A stretch of 64,000 bases of DNA from an uncultured Bacteroides sp. (GTDB lineage Bacteria; Bacteroidota; Bacteroidia; Bacteroidales; UBA932). Made by a program: the position numbers and the translations under genes. The DNA is taken from NCBI GenBank assembly GCA_900543205.1, contig UQQM01000002.1:1-64000 (forward strand), in the 5' to 3' direction. Under the pieces are notes generated by a model, which saw nothing but the letters and a program-made list of their open reading frames with translations, was not told where the DNA came from and did not search any database. The stretch's first letter is position 1. Each line of letters begins with the position of its first letter. Positions 43,684 through 52,337 of this stretch are shown piece by piece.

Positions 43684-44739
43684 ATGGGTACTATGGACGG
43701 ACTCAATCTTCAAGCTCTGAACCTCATGTTCGGGAAAGGCTCCCGGATAGGTCTGGCCGTCCATATACATCCCGACGGCGATGCGCTTGGCAGCTCGGTC
43801 GCGCTAATGCGCTACCTGCGCGATTTCCGTGGCAAGGAAGTGCTGCTGTTCCTTCCGGACGATTTTCCCGGCAACCTCGGGTTCATCGCGGGGGAGGAGC
43901 GCTATATAGTGGCTTCCGCCTCGCCCGAAGAGGCTTCCGCCAGGCTCGCGTCCTGCGACCTGCTGGTCTGCCTTGACCATAATTCTCCCGGGCGGACCGG
44001 AGTGCTGGAGGCTGCCCTGAGGTCATCTTCGGCCCCGAAGGTGCTCATTGACCATCATCTTGACCCCGAAGCGGACTTCTATGACCTCGTGTTCAGCGAC
44101 ACAGGAGTCTCTTCCACCTGCGAGCTGCTGTATGACATCCTTTCGGCCATGCCGGACATCTCCGCTGCCGGGAAGTTCCCGGTGGAGCTCGGAACCCCGC
44201 TGATGGCCGGGATGACGACCGATACGAACAATTTCGCCAATTCGGTGTTCCCCGGCACGTTCAGGATGGCATCCGCCCTGCTCGCCGCCGGCGTGGACAG
44301 GGACGGGATACTTTTCATGCTGTACAACCAGTACGGCGAGAACCGCTTCCGCGCCATGGGCTGCTTTCTCGGCGAAAAGCTGAAGCTGCTTCCCGGCGGC
44401 ATCGCGTATGCGGTATTCTACCGGCGTGACGAGGAGAGGTTCGGTCTTGCCGACGGTGATACAGAAGGCTTCGTGAACATGCCGCTGGGCATCGCCGGAG
44501 TCCGTATGAGCATCTTCCTGAAAGAGGATGACGGATTCTTCAGGGTCTCTGTGCGTTCGACCGGAGATTGTCCGTCGTCCGAGTTCGCGAGGCGCTTCTT
44601 CCACGGAGGCGGGCATTTCCATGCCTCCGGCGGGCGGCTCCATTTCCCGGAGGACATAGCCTCTCCGTCTTTGGCGGAAACATATATCGAAACCTCGGCG
44701 GCACGATTCCTGCAAGATTGCGCCCCGTCAAAACAGTGA
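43684..44739 (+). CDS. DHH/DHHA1 phosphoesterase (NrnA-like oligoribonuclease/pAp phosphatase)
   Basis: Predicted to degrade nanoRNA and/or 3'-phosphoadenosine 5'-phosphate using Mn2+. 351 residues. DHH domain: IGLAVHIHPDGDALGSSVAL (motif I), LLVCLDHNSPGR (II), VLIDHHLDPE (III, the DHH triad) and MAGMTTDTNNFANS (IV). The DHHA1 domain has GVRMSIFLKEDDGFFRVSVRS and the substrate loop FFHGGGHFHASGG. A 6-base gap leads to an FKBP-type lipoprotein gene; the DHH plus FKBP (GldI-like) pairing is a recurring Bacteroidota neighbourhood. Confidence 0.92.
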   Translation: MGTMDGLNLQALNLMFGKGSRIGLAVHIHPDGDALGSSVALMRYLRDFRGKEVLLFLPDDFPGNLGFIAGEERYIVASASPEEASARLASCDLLVCLDHNSPGRTGVLEAALRSSSAPKVLIDHHLDPEADFYDLVFSDTGVSSTCELLYDILSAMPDISAAGKFPVELGTPLMAGMTTDTNNFANSVFPGTFRMASALLAAGVDRDGILFMLYNQYGENRFRAMGCFLGEKLKLLPGGIAYAVFYRRDEERFGLADGDTEGFVNMPLGIAGVRMSIFLKEDDGFFRVSVRSTGDCPSSEFARRFFHGGGHFHASGGRLHFPEDIASPSLAETYIETSAARFLQDCAPSKQ

Positions 44740-44745
44740 AGAAAG

Positions 44746-45801
44746 ATGAACAGAATTGCGAAATATCCCATTATTGTAATGTTCGCGGCCATGTGTCTTG
44801 CAGGGTGCGCGAAGGCTCCCTCGTCTTTATCCGGAGCTTCATCGAAGGAGTACTTCGACGCCTGGGTGCAGGTGCATTATCCCGACGCCGAGCCCACGGC
44901 CCTCGGAGCATACCTGATTTCCGAGACCGAAGGTGACGGCGAGACCGTAGGGGATTACGAGGAAAGCCCCTTCCTGTTCGTGAACTATGTTATAAGCGGA
45001 CTGGACGGCGAGGTGATCTCGAACACCCGCGAGGATATGGCGAAGCAGCTCGGGACCTACGAGAAGGCGAACTATTACGGCCCTGTGGTATGGAACCGCA
45101 GCTATGACGCGCTGTTCGCCGGCGTCGAGGAGGCCGTTTACGGCATGAAGGTCGGCGGCACCAAGAAGACCGTGATACCTTCATGGCTCTTCACTTCGCT
45201 GCGCTACGACAACCCCCAGGACTACATCGACAATGTGACGACAGGGGAGAACCGCATCTACGACTTCGAGATAACCGGCATCGTCAAGGACATCGACAAA
45301 TGGGAGTCGGATTCGCTTGTCCGCTATCTTGCGCACAACTTCCCCGAAGTGGCGCCGGATGATACTCTCAAGGAGGGCTTCTATTATATCCGGACAGTGG
45401 AGCCTGCGGACACGGCGGCTTTCCCTGCGGACACCTCCGTCTATATCAATTATATCGGCCGCAGGCTTGACGGACAGGTCTTCGACACTAATATAAAGGA
45501 TACCGCCAAGCTCTACGGACTCTACGACAGCTCCGCCAAATACGAGCCTGTGGAGATAGTGTGGGGTGAGGAGTATGAGGACCTGAGGATGAGATCCTCG
45601 TCGGACTCAAGTTCGGATGAGGGCTCGCAGATGATAGACGGCTTCTCCTATGCCCTATGGAACATGCGCAGCATGGAGAAGGGAACCGCCCTTTTCACGT
45701 CCGGGCTCGGCTACAGCTCGTCCGGCTCCGGATCCAAGCTGCCCGGCTATTGTCCGCTGCGCTTCGACATCGAGATGGTCGAGGTTGAGGAAGAAGATTA
45801 G
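44746..45801 (+). CDS. Double-domain FKBP-type peptidyl-prolyl isomerase lipoprotein
   Basis: Periplasmic/outer-membrane lipoprotein of 351 residues (lipobox CLAGC, Cys21). Two FKBP-like domains: one at about 85-185 (FLFVNYVISGLDGEVISNT..YGMKVGGTKKTVIPSWL) and one at about 240-350 (TSVYINYIGRRLDGQVFDTN..., ending LPGYCPLRFDIEMVEVE). A Ser/Asp/Glu-rich insert (about 283-300) interrupts the second. It resembles GldI-like foldases of gliding Bacteroidota in context and layout; the true client is unknown. Confidence 0.85.
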   Translation: MNRIAKYPIIVMFAAMCLAGCAKAPSSLSGASSKEYFDAWVQVHYPDAEPTALGAYLISETEGDGETVGDYEESPFLFVNYVISGLDGEVISNTREDMAKQLGTYEKANYYGPVVWNRSYDALFAGVEEAVYGMKVGGTKKTVIPSWLFTSLRYDNPQDYIDNVTTGENRIYDFEITGIVKDIDKWESDSLVRYLAHNFPEVAPDDTLKEGFYYIRTVEPADTAAFPADTSVYINYIGRRLDGQVFDTNIKDTAKLYGLYDSSAKYEPVEIVWGEEYEDLRMRSSSDSSSDEGSQMIDGFSYALWNMRSMEKGTALFTSGLGYSSSGSGSKLPGYCPLRFDIEMVEVEEED

Positions 45802-45819
45802 TTAGTAAGTAGTAATTAT

Positions 45820-47220
45820 ATGTCTTATGTCAATTCCGCCGCTCCGACAGAGCTCGGAACGGAAAAAATCGGTAAACTCCTGAAGATGTATGCGGTCCCG
45901 GGCATCATAGCCCAGACCGCTGCTTCGTTGTATAATATGGTCGACAGCATCTATATCGGCCATATTCCCGGGGTGGGCGCGGACGCCATAAGCGGACTTG
46001 CCGTGACCTTCCCGCTGATGAACCTGTCGGCCGCGATGGGCACGCTCGTGGGCGTGGGCGGCATGACCCTGATATCCGTGCTTCTTGGCCAGAAGAACTA
46101 TGATTCGGCCAAGAAGGTGCTCTCGAACGTGTTTGCGCTGAACCTGATTATAGGAATAGTGTTCTCTGTGATCACCCTGTCTTTCCTGGATCCGATACTC
46201 TATTTCTTCGGCGCCAGCGACAACACCATCTTCTATGCCAGGGAGTACATGCGCATCATCCTGTTCGGAAACGTGGTCACGCACCTGTATTTCGGATTCA
46301 ACGGCCTGATACGTTCGTCCGGACATCCGAAGACTGCCATGGGACTGACCCTGTTCACGGTAATTTCGAACGCGATACTCGACCCCATCCTGATATTCGG
46401 CTTCGACATGGGCATCAAGGGCGCCGCGATAGCAACCGTGGCCTGCCAGCTCGCCGCCTTGCTCTACACTTTCAAGTTCTTCTCCGACAAGACAAGGCTG
46501 CTGCATTTCACGAAGCCTGTGCTCCAGATAGACAGCAGGATAGCCGGGCAGTGCTTCGCAATCGGCGTCGGCCCTTTCCTCATGAATGCGGCGTCCTCCA
46601 TCATCGCGATGATGATCAACCAGCAGCTCGCGAAATACGGCAGCGACATGGCGATAGGCGCCTACGGTATAGTGAACCGCGTGACCACCTTCTTCATCAT
46701 GATCTGCATGGGCTTCAACCAGGGTCTCCAGCCTATTGCGGGCTATAACTACGGAGCAAGGCTGTACCACAGGGTCAAGGAGGTGTTCATCATGACGGTC
46801 AAGTGGGAGGTTCTGGTTACCACTCTCTGCTTCCTCGTGTCGATGTTCATACCGAGGGTGGCCGTCGGGCTGTTCACCAATGATGCCGAAATGATAGACA
46901 TGGCCTCGAAAGGATTGAGGGTGATGAACATCTGCGTGGCCGTGGTCGGCTTCAACATAGTGGCCGGCAATCTCTTCCAGTGTCTCGGAATGGTGCGCAC
47001 CGCGATAGTGCTGTCGCTTTCGCGCCAGCTGCTCTGCCTGCTTCCGTTCCTGTATCTGCTGCCTCTCTGGTTCGGCATCAAGGGTGTATGGATAAGTTTC
47101 CCCGTCGCCGACCTCATCAGTACCGTGCTTGCGGCGATTTTCGTGATGCGCCTGATGCGCAAGTTCGACAGGCTGAAGGACGGAGACGATTCTTCAATAC
47201 TCGGAAGTGCAATCAAATAA
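45820..47220 (+). CDS. MATE family efflux transporter
   Basis: Twelve-TM cation/drug antiporter of the inner membrane, 466 residues, with the two six-TM repeats typical of MATE. Signature segments: MYAVPGIIAQTAASLYNMVDSIYIG, given in part as PGIIAQTAASLYNMVDSIYI; GVGGMTLISVLLGQKN; GFNGLIRSSGHPKTAM; and MGFNQGLQPIAGYNYGAR. It is 18 bases downstream of the FKBP gene. Substrate unknown. Confidence 0.95.
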   Translation: MSYVNSAAPTELGTEKIGKLLKMYAVPGIIAQTAASLYNMVDSIYIGHIPGVGADAISGLAVTFPLMNLSAAMGTLVGVGGMTLISVLLGQKNYDSAKKVLSNVFALNLIIGIVFSVITLSFLDPILYFFGASDNTIFYAREYMRIILFGNVVTHLYFGFNGLIRSSGHPKTAMGLTLFTVISNAILDPILIFGFDMGIKGAAIATVACQLAALLYTFKFFSDKTRLLHFTKPVLQIDSRIAGQCFAIGVGPFLMNAASSIIAMMINQQLAKYGSDMAIGAYGIVNRVTTFFIMICMGFNQGLQPIAGYNYGARLYHRVKEVFIMTVKWEVLVTTLCFLVSMFIPRVAVGLFTNDAEMIDMASKGLRVMNICVAVVGFNIVAGNLFQCLGMVRTAIVLSLSRQLLCLLPFLYLLPLWFGIKGVWISFPVADLISTVLAAIFVMRLMRKFDRLKDGDDSSILGSAIK

Positions 47221-47231
47221 TTGCTCGAAAT

Positions 47232-47813
47232 ATGGAAAACAGGATAATAATAAACATAGGCCGTCAGTTCGGCAGCGGCGGCAGGACCATAGCCAGCATG
47301 ATAGGGGAGAAGCTCGGCATAGATGTCTATGACAGCGAGCTGGTGCTCAAGGCTGCTGAACGCAGCGGAGTGAAGCCGGAGTTTTTCAGGCACAACGACG
47401 AGAAGAAGCGTTTCTTCACTCTCGGCTATGCGCAGAACGCCATCAACGACGAGGGGCTGTTCAAGATTCAGAGCGACACCATACGCGGAATCGCGGAGAA
47501 CGGCAGCGCCGTGTTCGTGGGACGCGCCGCCGACTATGTGTTGCGTGACATGAAGTGCCTCGACGTGTTCGTCTGTGCTCCGCTCGAATGGCGCAGGCAG
47601 CTGGTCGCCGAACGTTCGAAGCTCTCCTCCGAAGAGGCCGAGAAACTGATCCAGAAGAAGGACAAGGCCCGCGAGAGCTGGTACAACTTCTTCACCTTCG
47701 GCAACTGGGGCGTAGCTTCGAATTACGACCTCTGTCTCGATTCTTCCATCCTCGGCCTCGAGGGCTCTGCCGATTTCATCATCGAGTTTGCGCGCAGGGA
47801 AGGGTTGCTGTAG
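47232..47813 (+). CDS. Cytidylate-kinase-like protein
   Basis: 193 residues from the ATG at 47232 (MENRIIINIGRQFGSGGRTIA). The P-loop is degenerate: GRQFGSGGRTIASMI instead of GxxGSGKS, as is normal in the cytidylate_kin_2 family. Helical insert and lid follow (GSAVFVGRAADYVL, DVFVCAPLEWRRQLVAER, KKDKARESWYNFFT). True substrate unknown. It is 11 bases after the MATE gene. No further gene follows for 1 kb. Confidence 0.9.
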   Translation: MENRIIINIGRQFGSGGRTIASMIGEKLGIDVYDSELVLKAAERSGVKPEFFRHNDEKKRFFTLGYAQNAINDEGLFKIQSDTIRGIAENGSAVFVGRAADYVLRDMKCLDVFVCAPLEWRRQLVAERSKLSSEEAEKLIQKKDKARESWYNFFTFGNWGVASNYDLCLDSSILGLEGSADFIIEFARREGLL

Positions 47814-47855
47814 GCATTGCCGTATACCTGGCTCCATCCGGCAAGTCCGTTCAGT

Positions 47856-47895
47856 CGGATTGCAAGGCTGCCGGTCGCAGTGGATTTGCAATCCG
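47856..47895 (+). repeat. Interspersed repeat copies: CGGATTGCAAGGCTGCCG and GGATTTGCAATCC
   Basis: CGGATTGCAAGGCTGCCGGTCGCAG at 47856-47880 matches the copy at 24124. The adjacent 47882-47894 is GGATT-TGC-AATCC, a short palindrome that begins the second repeat type, followed by CGCTGACATCCGCCGCGACGG. Confidence 0.55.
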
Positions 47896-48145
47896 CTGAC
47901 ATCCGCCGCGACGGAGCTCGCCCGACGGCAGTAGACCCCGTCGCACAACCCTATACTGCCGTCAGAACGACTTTCTTGGTGGCGAGGGTGACCCAAAAGG
48001 TTTAATATCTCTTTGAGAATCGAATATTTGGAAGAGGATCTGAGGTTGACCTCACGGAAAAACGATGAAAAAGGGGATGACTTTTACTTTTGAGTCACCC
48101 CCTGCTCTCTTCATTCGGAGGAGTAAGGCCGACTCCGCCGCAGCC

Positions 48146-48175
48146 GATTTGCAATTACCGGCAACAACGGCAGTA
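48146..48175 (+). repeat. TTTGCAAT repeat copy
   Basis: GATTTGCAATTACCGGCA-ACAACGGCAGTAG. The tail (ACGGCAGTAGA) also recurs at 47924-47935 (GACGGCAGTAGACC). Confidence 0.5.
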
Positions 48176-48285
48176 GAACTTTCTCTGGACAGGTGCAGCA
48201 GTCAGCTGCACGTGGTGATATATGGCGGGAAATCAAGGGCGTGGCAGTGGCATCGATAAGTCTGAAAATATGGTTGTGCAGGGTT

Positions 48286-48298
48286 AATTTGCAATCGG
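48286..48298 (+). repeat. TTTGCAAT repeat copy
   Basis: AATTTGCAATCGG followed by TTGGTTGTCAATGAG; the most diverged of the copies. Confidence 0.4.
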
Positions 48299-48475
48299 TT
48301 GGTTGTCAATGAGTTCTAATTCGTAATTGCCCGGCCTTGCACTTTCTGAAGACGAAGGCTGGGCACGTGACTTGCCGGAAATAGCCTCCAAGAGCCCTGC
48401 AACGCCGTTTTCGGAATTCCGGCTGCACAGGCATAATTTTATTGCTGCCCACTCCGGTGAAATCCTAAGTTGAAC

Positions 48476-48510
48476 CGGATTTGCAATTCATCGGCATCAC
48501 GGGTGGCAGT
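48476..48510 (+). repeat. TTTGCAAT repeat copy
   Basis: CGGATTTGCAATTCATCGG then CATCACGGGTGGCAGT, close in order to the 48146 copy (core, ATCGGCA, ACGG, GGCAGT). Confidence 0.5.
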
Positions 48511-48642
48511 TCTGTGCCGGAGTGTGGCCCCCGACGTTCTTGATAGACCCTTTTCGGTTACATCAGTCGCAGCCGGCAGCCTGGAAAGATGCTCGGCGCC
48601 ATTCCGGTGTGACCGATGAATATCAACTTTACGTTACTGCAG

Positions 48643-48778
48643 AACACTTGATTCCGGACCACTTGCCCGGCGTGCGCACAAAGTTTCAGCAGGAGTCTGG
48701 TCTACTGAACTCGGTAGACCAGACTCCTGCTGAAACTCCATCTGTTCACGCATAAGGTCGCTCCTTGAGTCAAGTGTT
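48643..48778. repeat. Nested inverted-repeat element with a perfect 23 bp hairpin
   Basis: The outer arms AACACTTGATTC (48643-48654) and GAGTCAAGTGTT (48767-48778) pair over 12 bp with one wobble. Inside lies a perfect 23 bp inverted repeat, GTTTCAGCAGGAGTCTGG.. at 48683-48705 and its exact reverse complement at 48714-48736, with the loop TGAACTCG. It lies 30 bases past the stop of the minus-strand M64 lipoprotein gene. It could be a miniature mobile element, a structured RNA or an unusually long terminator. Confidence 0.8.
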
Positions 48779-48807
48779 TCACGAGCCGTCCGTGAGAAGC
48801 AGTTTGT

Positions 48808-51800
48808 TTATTTCGTGCAGCTTCTCATTCCGGATTCTGTGATTGTTTCTTTTTCATTGAGCATGATGACACGATTGCTGGATTTTGGAGCCTCTGAAAG
48901 TCCAGTTATAGACTTTGTGGCTTCTTGTGTTGCTCTGACTGGCGCATTGTTCTTGGCCTTGTACCAAGGTTGTTTTATTACTACAGGGCTTGGTAGGGGC
49001 TCTATACCGCTCGAGATGCTCGTTATGATTGATTTTCCAGTTGTGGCGTTCAGATTGACGGCATCGTAGTCAACAAAATCTTCGTAGTCGTATGTCCAGG
49101 ATTCTCCGTAAGCCAGTTTGTGGATGCGATAATATATCGCTTCCCGGCTTGGAGCATTGAAGCCGCCTATATTATATCGCATTATGCTGTTTTCGCTGGG
49201 TCTGTAGACGCCGGTCCAGTATGTCAGGCCGCCTTCAAATACCCCTAAACCCTCATCTACATAGCGGGAGTCGGACAGGAACATATTCCACTTGACCGAT
49301 TTCGGGTCATTGGTGAAATCGACGTTTCTCCACCAACCGTACTGCTCTTCATTTTCGTATCCACTTCTGACATAGTCCGGGATTCCGTGCATCTCTTCGT
49401 AGCCGTATTCATCTGCCAGTTTCGCAAAGCCATGTCCTCCGGCTTCATGATGCAGCACTTCCTCGAAGGCCTTTTCGTCTGCTCCTGTAGGGATATATGC
49501 TATTGAAGCCCCGTTGCCATAGTTTCCGGACGTAGGGTAATACATATAGCATGTACCTGCATACTTGTCGCTGTTCATGATGACAAGGACTAGAACTTCA
49601 TTCATCCGTTCGGCCGGGACGGCTTTCTGCGCATATTCGAATACTGCCTGGTCGTTGCCTTGAATCGCTGTTCCGCTTCCGAAATATCCCGAGAATGCTG
49701 TTTCGGTTCCTAATGCAAATTCTTCATTCTTGGATACTGCGGTTACTGAATAGACATTGAACAAGTCCCTGAAAGTCTTGTAAGGTTCTACCGAAAAGAA
49801 TCTTTCGGCGGCGGAGGCCATTATCGAATCATAGGTTCCGTCAGCGATAAGTCGGTCGCTATAGCCGTCGCCCATTATGACGATATCTATTCCATTGCCC
49901 TTTGAGGTTGTCTGAAGCGTGCGTACTTTTCCATCGGCGCTGTAATCGGAAGATTCATAGAAGTCAGTATCTCCCACAAATTTGAAATCGGACCATTCAT
50001 CCTTGGAATATAGAAAAGACTGGCCGGGAGACACATATATGGTTTGCAGGTCTGGACTGCCATAGCAATAAAGTTCTTCAAGAGCGTGGTTGTTGCTCAC
50101 ATCAAGGGATGTCAGCAAGCTGTATTCGATGAAAAGACGTTTGAGGGCTGAGTTCTTTGTGACGTCAATCTGTTTTATGTCAAGCAGTGTCGCAAACAGG
50201 TGCTCAAGATTCAAATTGTAGGACAGATCAATGTCCGTTATTGTGTTCACGGGAATGCTGCCGTCGGAAGCTTTTCGGTAATTTCCGAAATGAATGAAAT
50301 TTAGATTATGAAGTTGTGAGATATTAATCTGGCTGATGATATTGTTTTGGAAACCAAGATTATATATCTCGGGGTTGTGTGATAAGTCTATTTCCGAAAT
50401 ATTATTGAAAGCGAAGTCAAGGTCATATAGTTTTGGGTTATTTGAAACATCAAGAGTGTGCAGCTTATTTATGCCACAAAATAATGAACTCAACTCCGGA
50501 TTGTTGGACACATCCAGTCTGTTCAGTTTATTCCCTTGGACGTTAAGGGTCTGCAATTTTTTATTCTTAGAGACATCGATGCTCGAGATGCCTAATCCTG
50601 TATTGATGCTCAGTGAAATTAGTTCCGGCATGTTGGAGACATCAATACTTTCCAATGAGGTCGAAGTAAGGCTCAGATATTTTATTTTATTCGTTTCCGG
50701 GAAAGTTATTGTGTTGAGGTCAAGGTTAAAAGAAACGTCAATATATTCCAACAAGCTATTGTTTGACAAGTCGAGACTATTGATCATGTTTCCGGAGCAG
50801 TCAAGATATGTCAGATTGAGATTCTTGGATAAGTCAAGACTGGCAATCTGTCCTGTAACTCTGGACCCGTTTAGCTGATAGCCGGAATCCCTCCAGTATC
50901 CTGAATCAATGACGCCCCCGTCTCCTACTCCTGTTACATTACATCCGTCGTTCCTCGGTACAGCTTTCAGATAGTCGAGATTTATAAAAATTTCAATACC
51001 CTGCAGGGAACTGATATTGTCGGAATAGACTGATATCTGGGTGACTTCCCATGCTTCGTCGTATGAAATCTCTCCATCGCCGTCCAAATCGAAGTTATCC
51101 GTGAGGTATTGCTTGAATGCCACATCCGGTATTTCTGCTTTCAGGTTGCTTCCCTGCCGTACGACAACGGTCGAATGCGTGGTGCCGAGTTCATCTTTAA
51201 ATTCTATGCTTGTGAACCTCGGCATGCCGTCATTCGCAGTAATGGCAAAGGATACAGTTTCATTCCTCCATGTGGATTTGGTGTCTATGCGGGAAATCCA
51301 GTCGATATTCTCAGGGATGTCTATTGTGTAATTGATATTTGCTGTCAGAGCAATATCAAGTGTCCCACCCTCGGCAGGTACCGTATAGGAAATGTCTGTG
51401 GTTATTATCGTACCCCGGAAGCAGTTGATGATGGCCATTACAGTTCGAAATGTCCCGTCGTAGGTAAATACCAGAATCTCGCTGTCTGTGATTTGTTCCG
51501 GGGCTGTAATGTAGATAGTTCCTTCAGATGGACTGTTTTGTGCGACAACAGCTTCCCAACCATCCTGGGCAATTGCGCGGACAATGGTGTATGGCGTTGC
51601 CCCGGTGATTGTATACGATATTTGAGATGTTCCGCCACCATTTGATATAACGATGTCTGTTGCGCTGAAACTTATGCCGAATTCGGAGCTGTCTATTTTA
51701 GGTAGGGTTATTACACTTCCATCCGTCAGATAAAAGTATACATTGTTATCATCTTCAGATACATCTGCGAATATTCCGTCTTGTCCGGTCGCCTGTCCGA

Positions 51801-52326
51801 TGTCGGTCCACGTGGTGCCATTGTCCATTGATAGAAGCCATCGTCCATTCTCGATTCTCAATAGAGGCGTTATTCCGTCCTTGCCGTCTTCTCCATTTTC
51901 ACCATCTGTCCCGGCGGCTTTTACTTTCTTGCCGTCGACGATAAGCCATTCACCGTTGACCGTCCAATAGTATTCCCCATCGATATCTTGACGTACCCCG
52001 ATTATTGGTGTAACGCTATCTTCTCCATCTTTGCCGTGATAGATGGTGATGGTTTCTCCATTGTCGAATGTAATTATGTACCCTTTCTCGACACCGTCTT
52101 CTATCAACGGCGATACATCGGTTATGAAGTTGTTGTTTTGCAGCGCGGATACAATGGCCTGCAACGAAGTTATGTCGGCATTCATTCGGCTGCAAAGTTC
52201 TTCAATAGTTGTCACCCGGTTTTCCAGGTCGTTGACTTTTTCCTCCAGATTGTCCAGTTTGGCGCACCCGAAGCAAGATAAAAGGACCAAGATAAAAGAT
52301 GCTATACGCGTTGCTGTGTTATTCAT
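48808..52326 (-). CDS. Large lipoprotein with leucine-rich repeats and an M64 (IgA-type) metallopeptidase domain
   Basis: 1172 residues, exported as a lipoprotein (lipobox CFGC, Cys21). Order: coiled coil (about 22-65), collagen-like G-x-x stretches (GTDGENGEDGKDG), beta-sandwich/BACON-like region (about 310-400), a calcium-type loop DLDGDGEISYDE (near 415), then leucine-rich repeats of the LDVSNNPELSSL type (about 500-790, at least ten). Then comes the M64 domain (about 830-1090) with DIVIMGDGYSDR and the metal site HHEAGGHGFAKLADEYG. A helical tail without a sorting signal closes it. Its A/T content is higher than in the core genes. It is probably a surface protease acting on host or microbial glycoproteins; substrate unknown. 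11 bases after an upstream gene, likely co-transcribed. Confidence 0.88.
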   Translation of the reverse strand: MNNTATRIASFILVLLSCFGCAKLDNLEEKVNDLENRVTTIEELCSRMNADITSLQAIVSALQNNNFITDVSPLIEDGVEKGYIITFDNGETITIYHGKDGEDSVTPIIGVRQDIDGEYYWTVNGEWLIVDGKKVKAAGTDGENGEDGKDGITPLLRIENGRWLLSMDNGTTWTDIGQATGQDGIFADVSEDDNNVYFYLTDGSVITLPKIDSSEFGISFSATDIVISNGGGTSQISYTITGATPYTIVRAIAQDGWEAVVAQNSPSEGTIYITAPEQITDSEILVFTYDGTFRTVMAIINCFRGTIITTDISYTVPAEGGTLDIALTANINYTIDIPENIDWISRIDTKSTWRNETVSFAITANDGMPRFTSIEFKDELGTTHSTVVVRQGSNLKAEIPDVAFKQYLTDNFDLDGDGEISYDEAWEVTQISVYSDNISSLQGIEIFINLDYLKAVPRNDGCNVTGVGDGGVIDSGYWRDSGYQLNGSRVTGQIASLDLSKNLNLTYLDCSGNMINSLDLSNNSLLEYIDVSFNLDLNTITFPETNKIKYLSLTSTSLESIDVSNMPELISLSINTGLGISSIDVSKNKKLQTLNVQGNKLNRLDVSNNPELSSLFCGINKLHTLDVSNNPKLYDLDFAFNNISEIDLSHNPEIYNLGFQNNIISQINISQLHNLNFIHFGNYRKASDGSIPVNTITDIDLSYNLNLEHLFATLLDIKQIDVTKNSALKRLFIEYSLLTSLDVSNNHALEELYCYGSPDLQTIYVSPGQSFLYSKDEWSDFKFVGDTDFYESSDYSADGKVRTLQTTSKGNGIDIVIMGDGYSDRLIADGTYDSIMASAAERFFSVEPYKTFRDLFNVYSVTAVSKNEEFALGTETAFSGYFGSGTAIQGNDQAVFEYAQKAVPAERMNEVLVLVIMNSDKYAGTCYMYYPTSGNYGNGASIAYIPTGADEKAFEEVLHHEAGGHGFAKLADEYGYEEMHGIPDYVRSGYENEEQYGWWRNVDFTNDPKSVKWNMFLSDSRYVDEGLGVFEGGLTYWTGVYRPSENSIMRYNIGGFNAPSREAIYYRIHKLAYGESWTYDYEDFVDYDAVNLNATTGKSIITSISSGIEPLPSPVVIKQPWYKAKNNAPVRATQEATKSITGLSEAPKSSNRVIMLNEKETITESGMRSCTK

Positions 52327-52337
52327 GGTGATAGTTT

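Larger units (their letters stand above)
47814..48807. other. Gene-free region with repeats and an inverted-repeat element
   Basis: Nearly 1 kb without a convincing gene; the few short open frames have no recognisable protein features. It holds at least five TTGCAA-centred repeat copies (listed separately), a short hairpin GTGCAGC-AGTCA-GCTGCAC near 48194, a stem GGGG(A)TGACT / AGTCACCCC near 48075-48102, and the 136 bp nested inverted-repeat element at 48643-48778. It marks the transition from GC-rich core genes to more A/T-rich accessory genes. Confidence 0.7.

Noticed and set aside
48065..48259. Short frames in the repeat cluster
   Set aside because: Short, overlap the repeats and hairpins, and have no conserved composition.
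47814..48807. Possible CRISPR array in the repeat cluster
   Set aside because: The repeats differ in sequence and spacing and have no uniform spacers; no cas genes are near.
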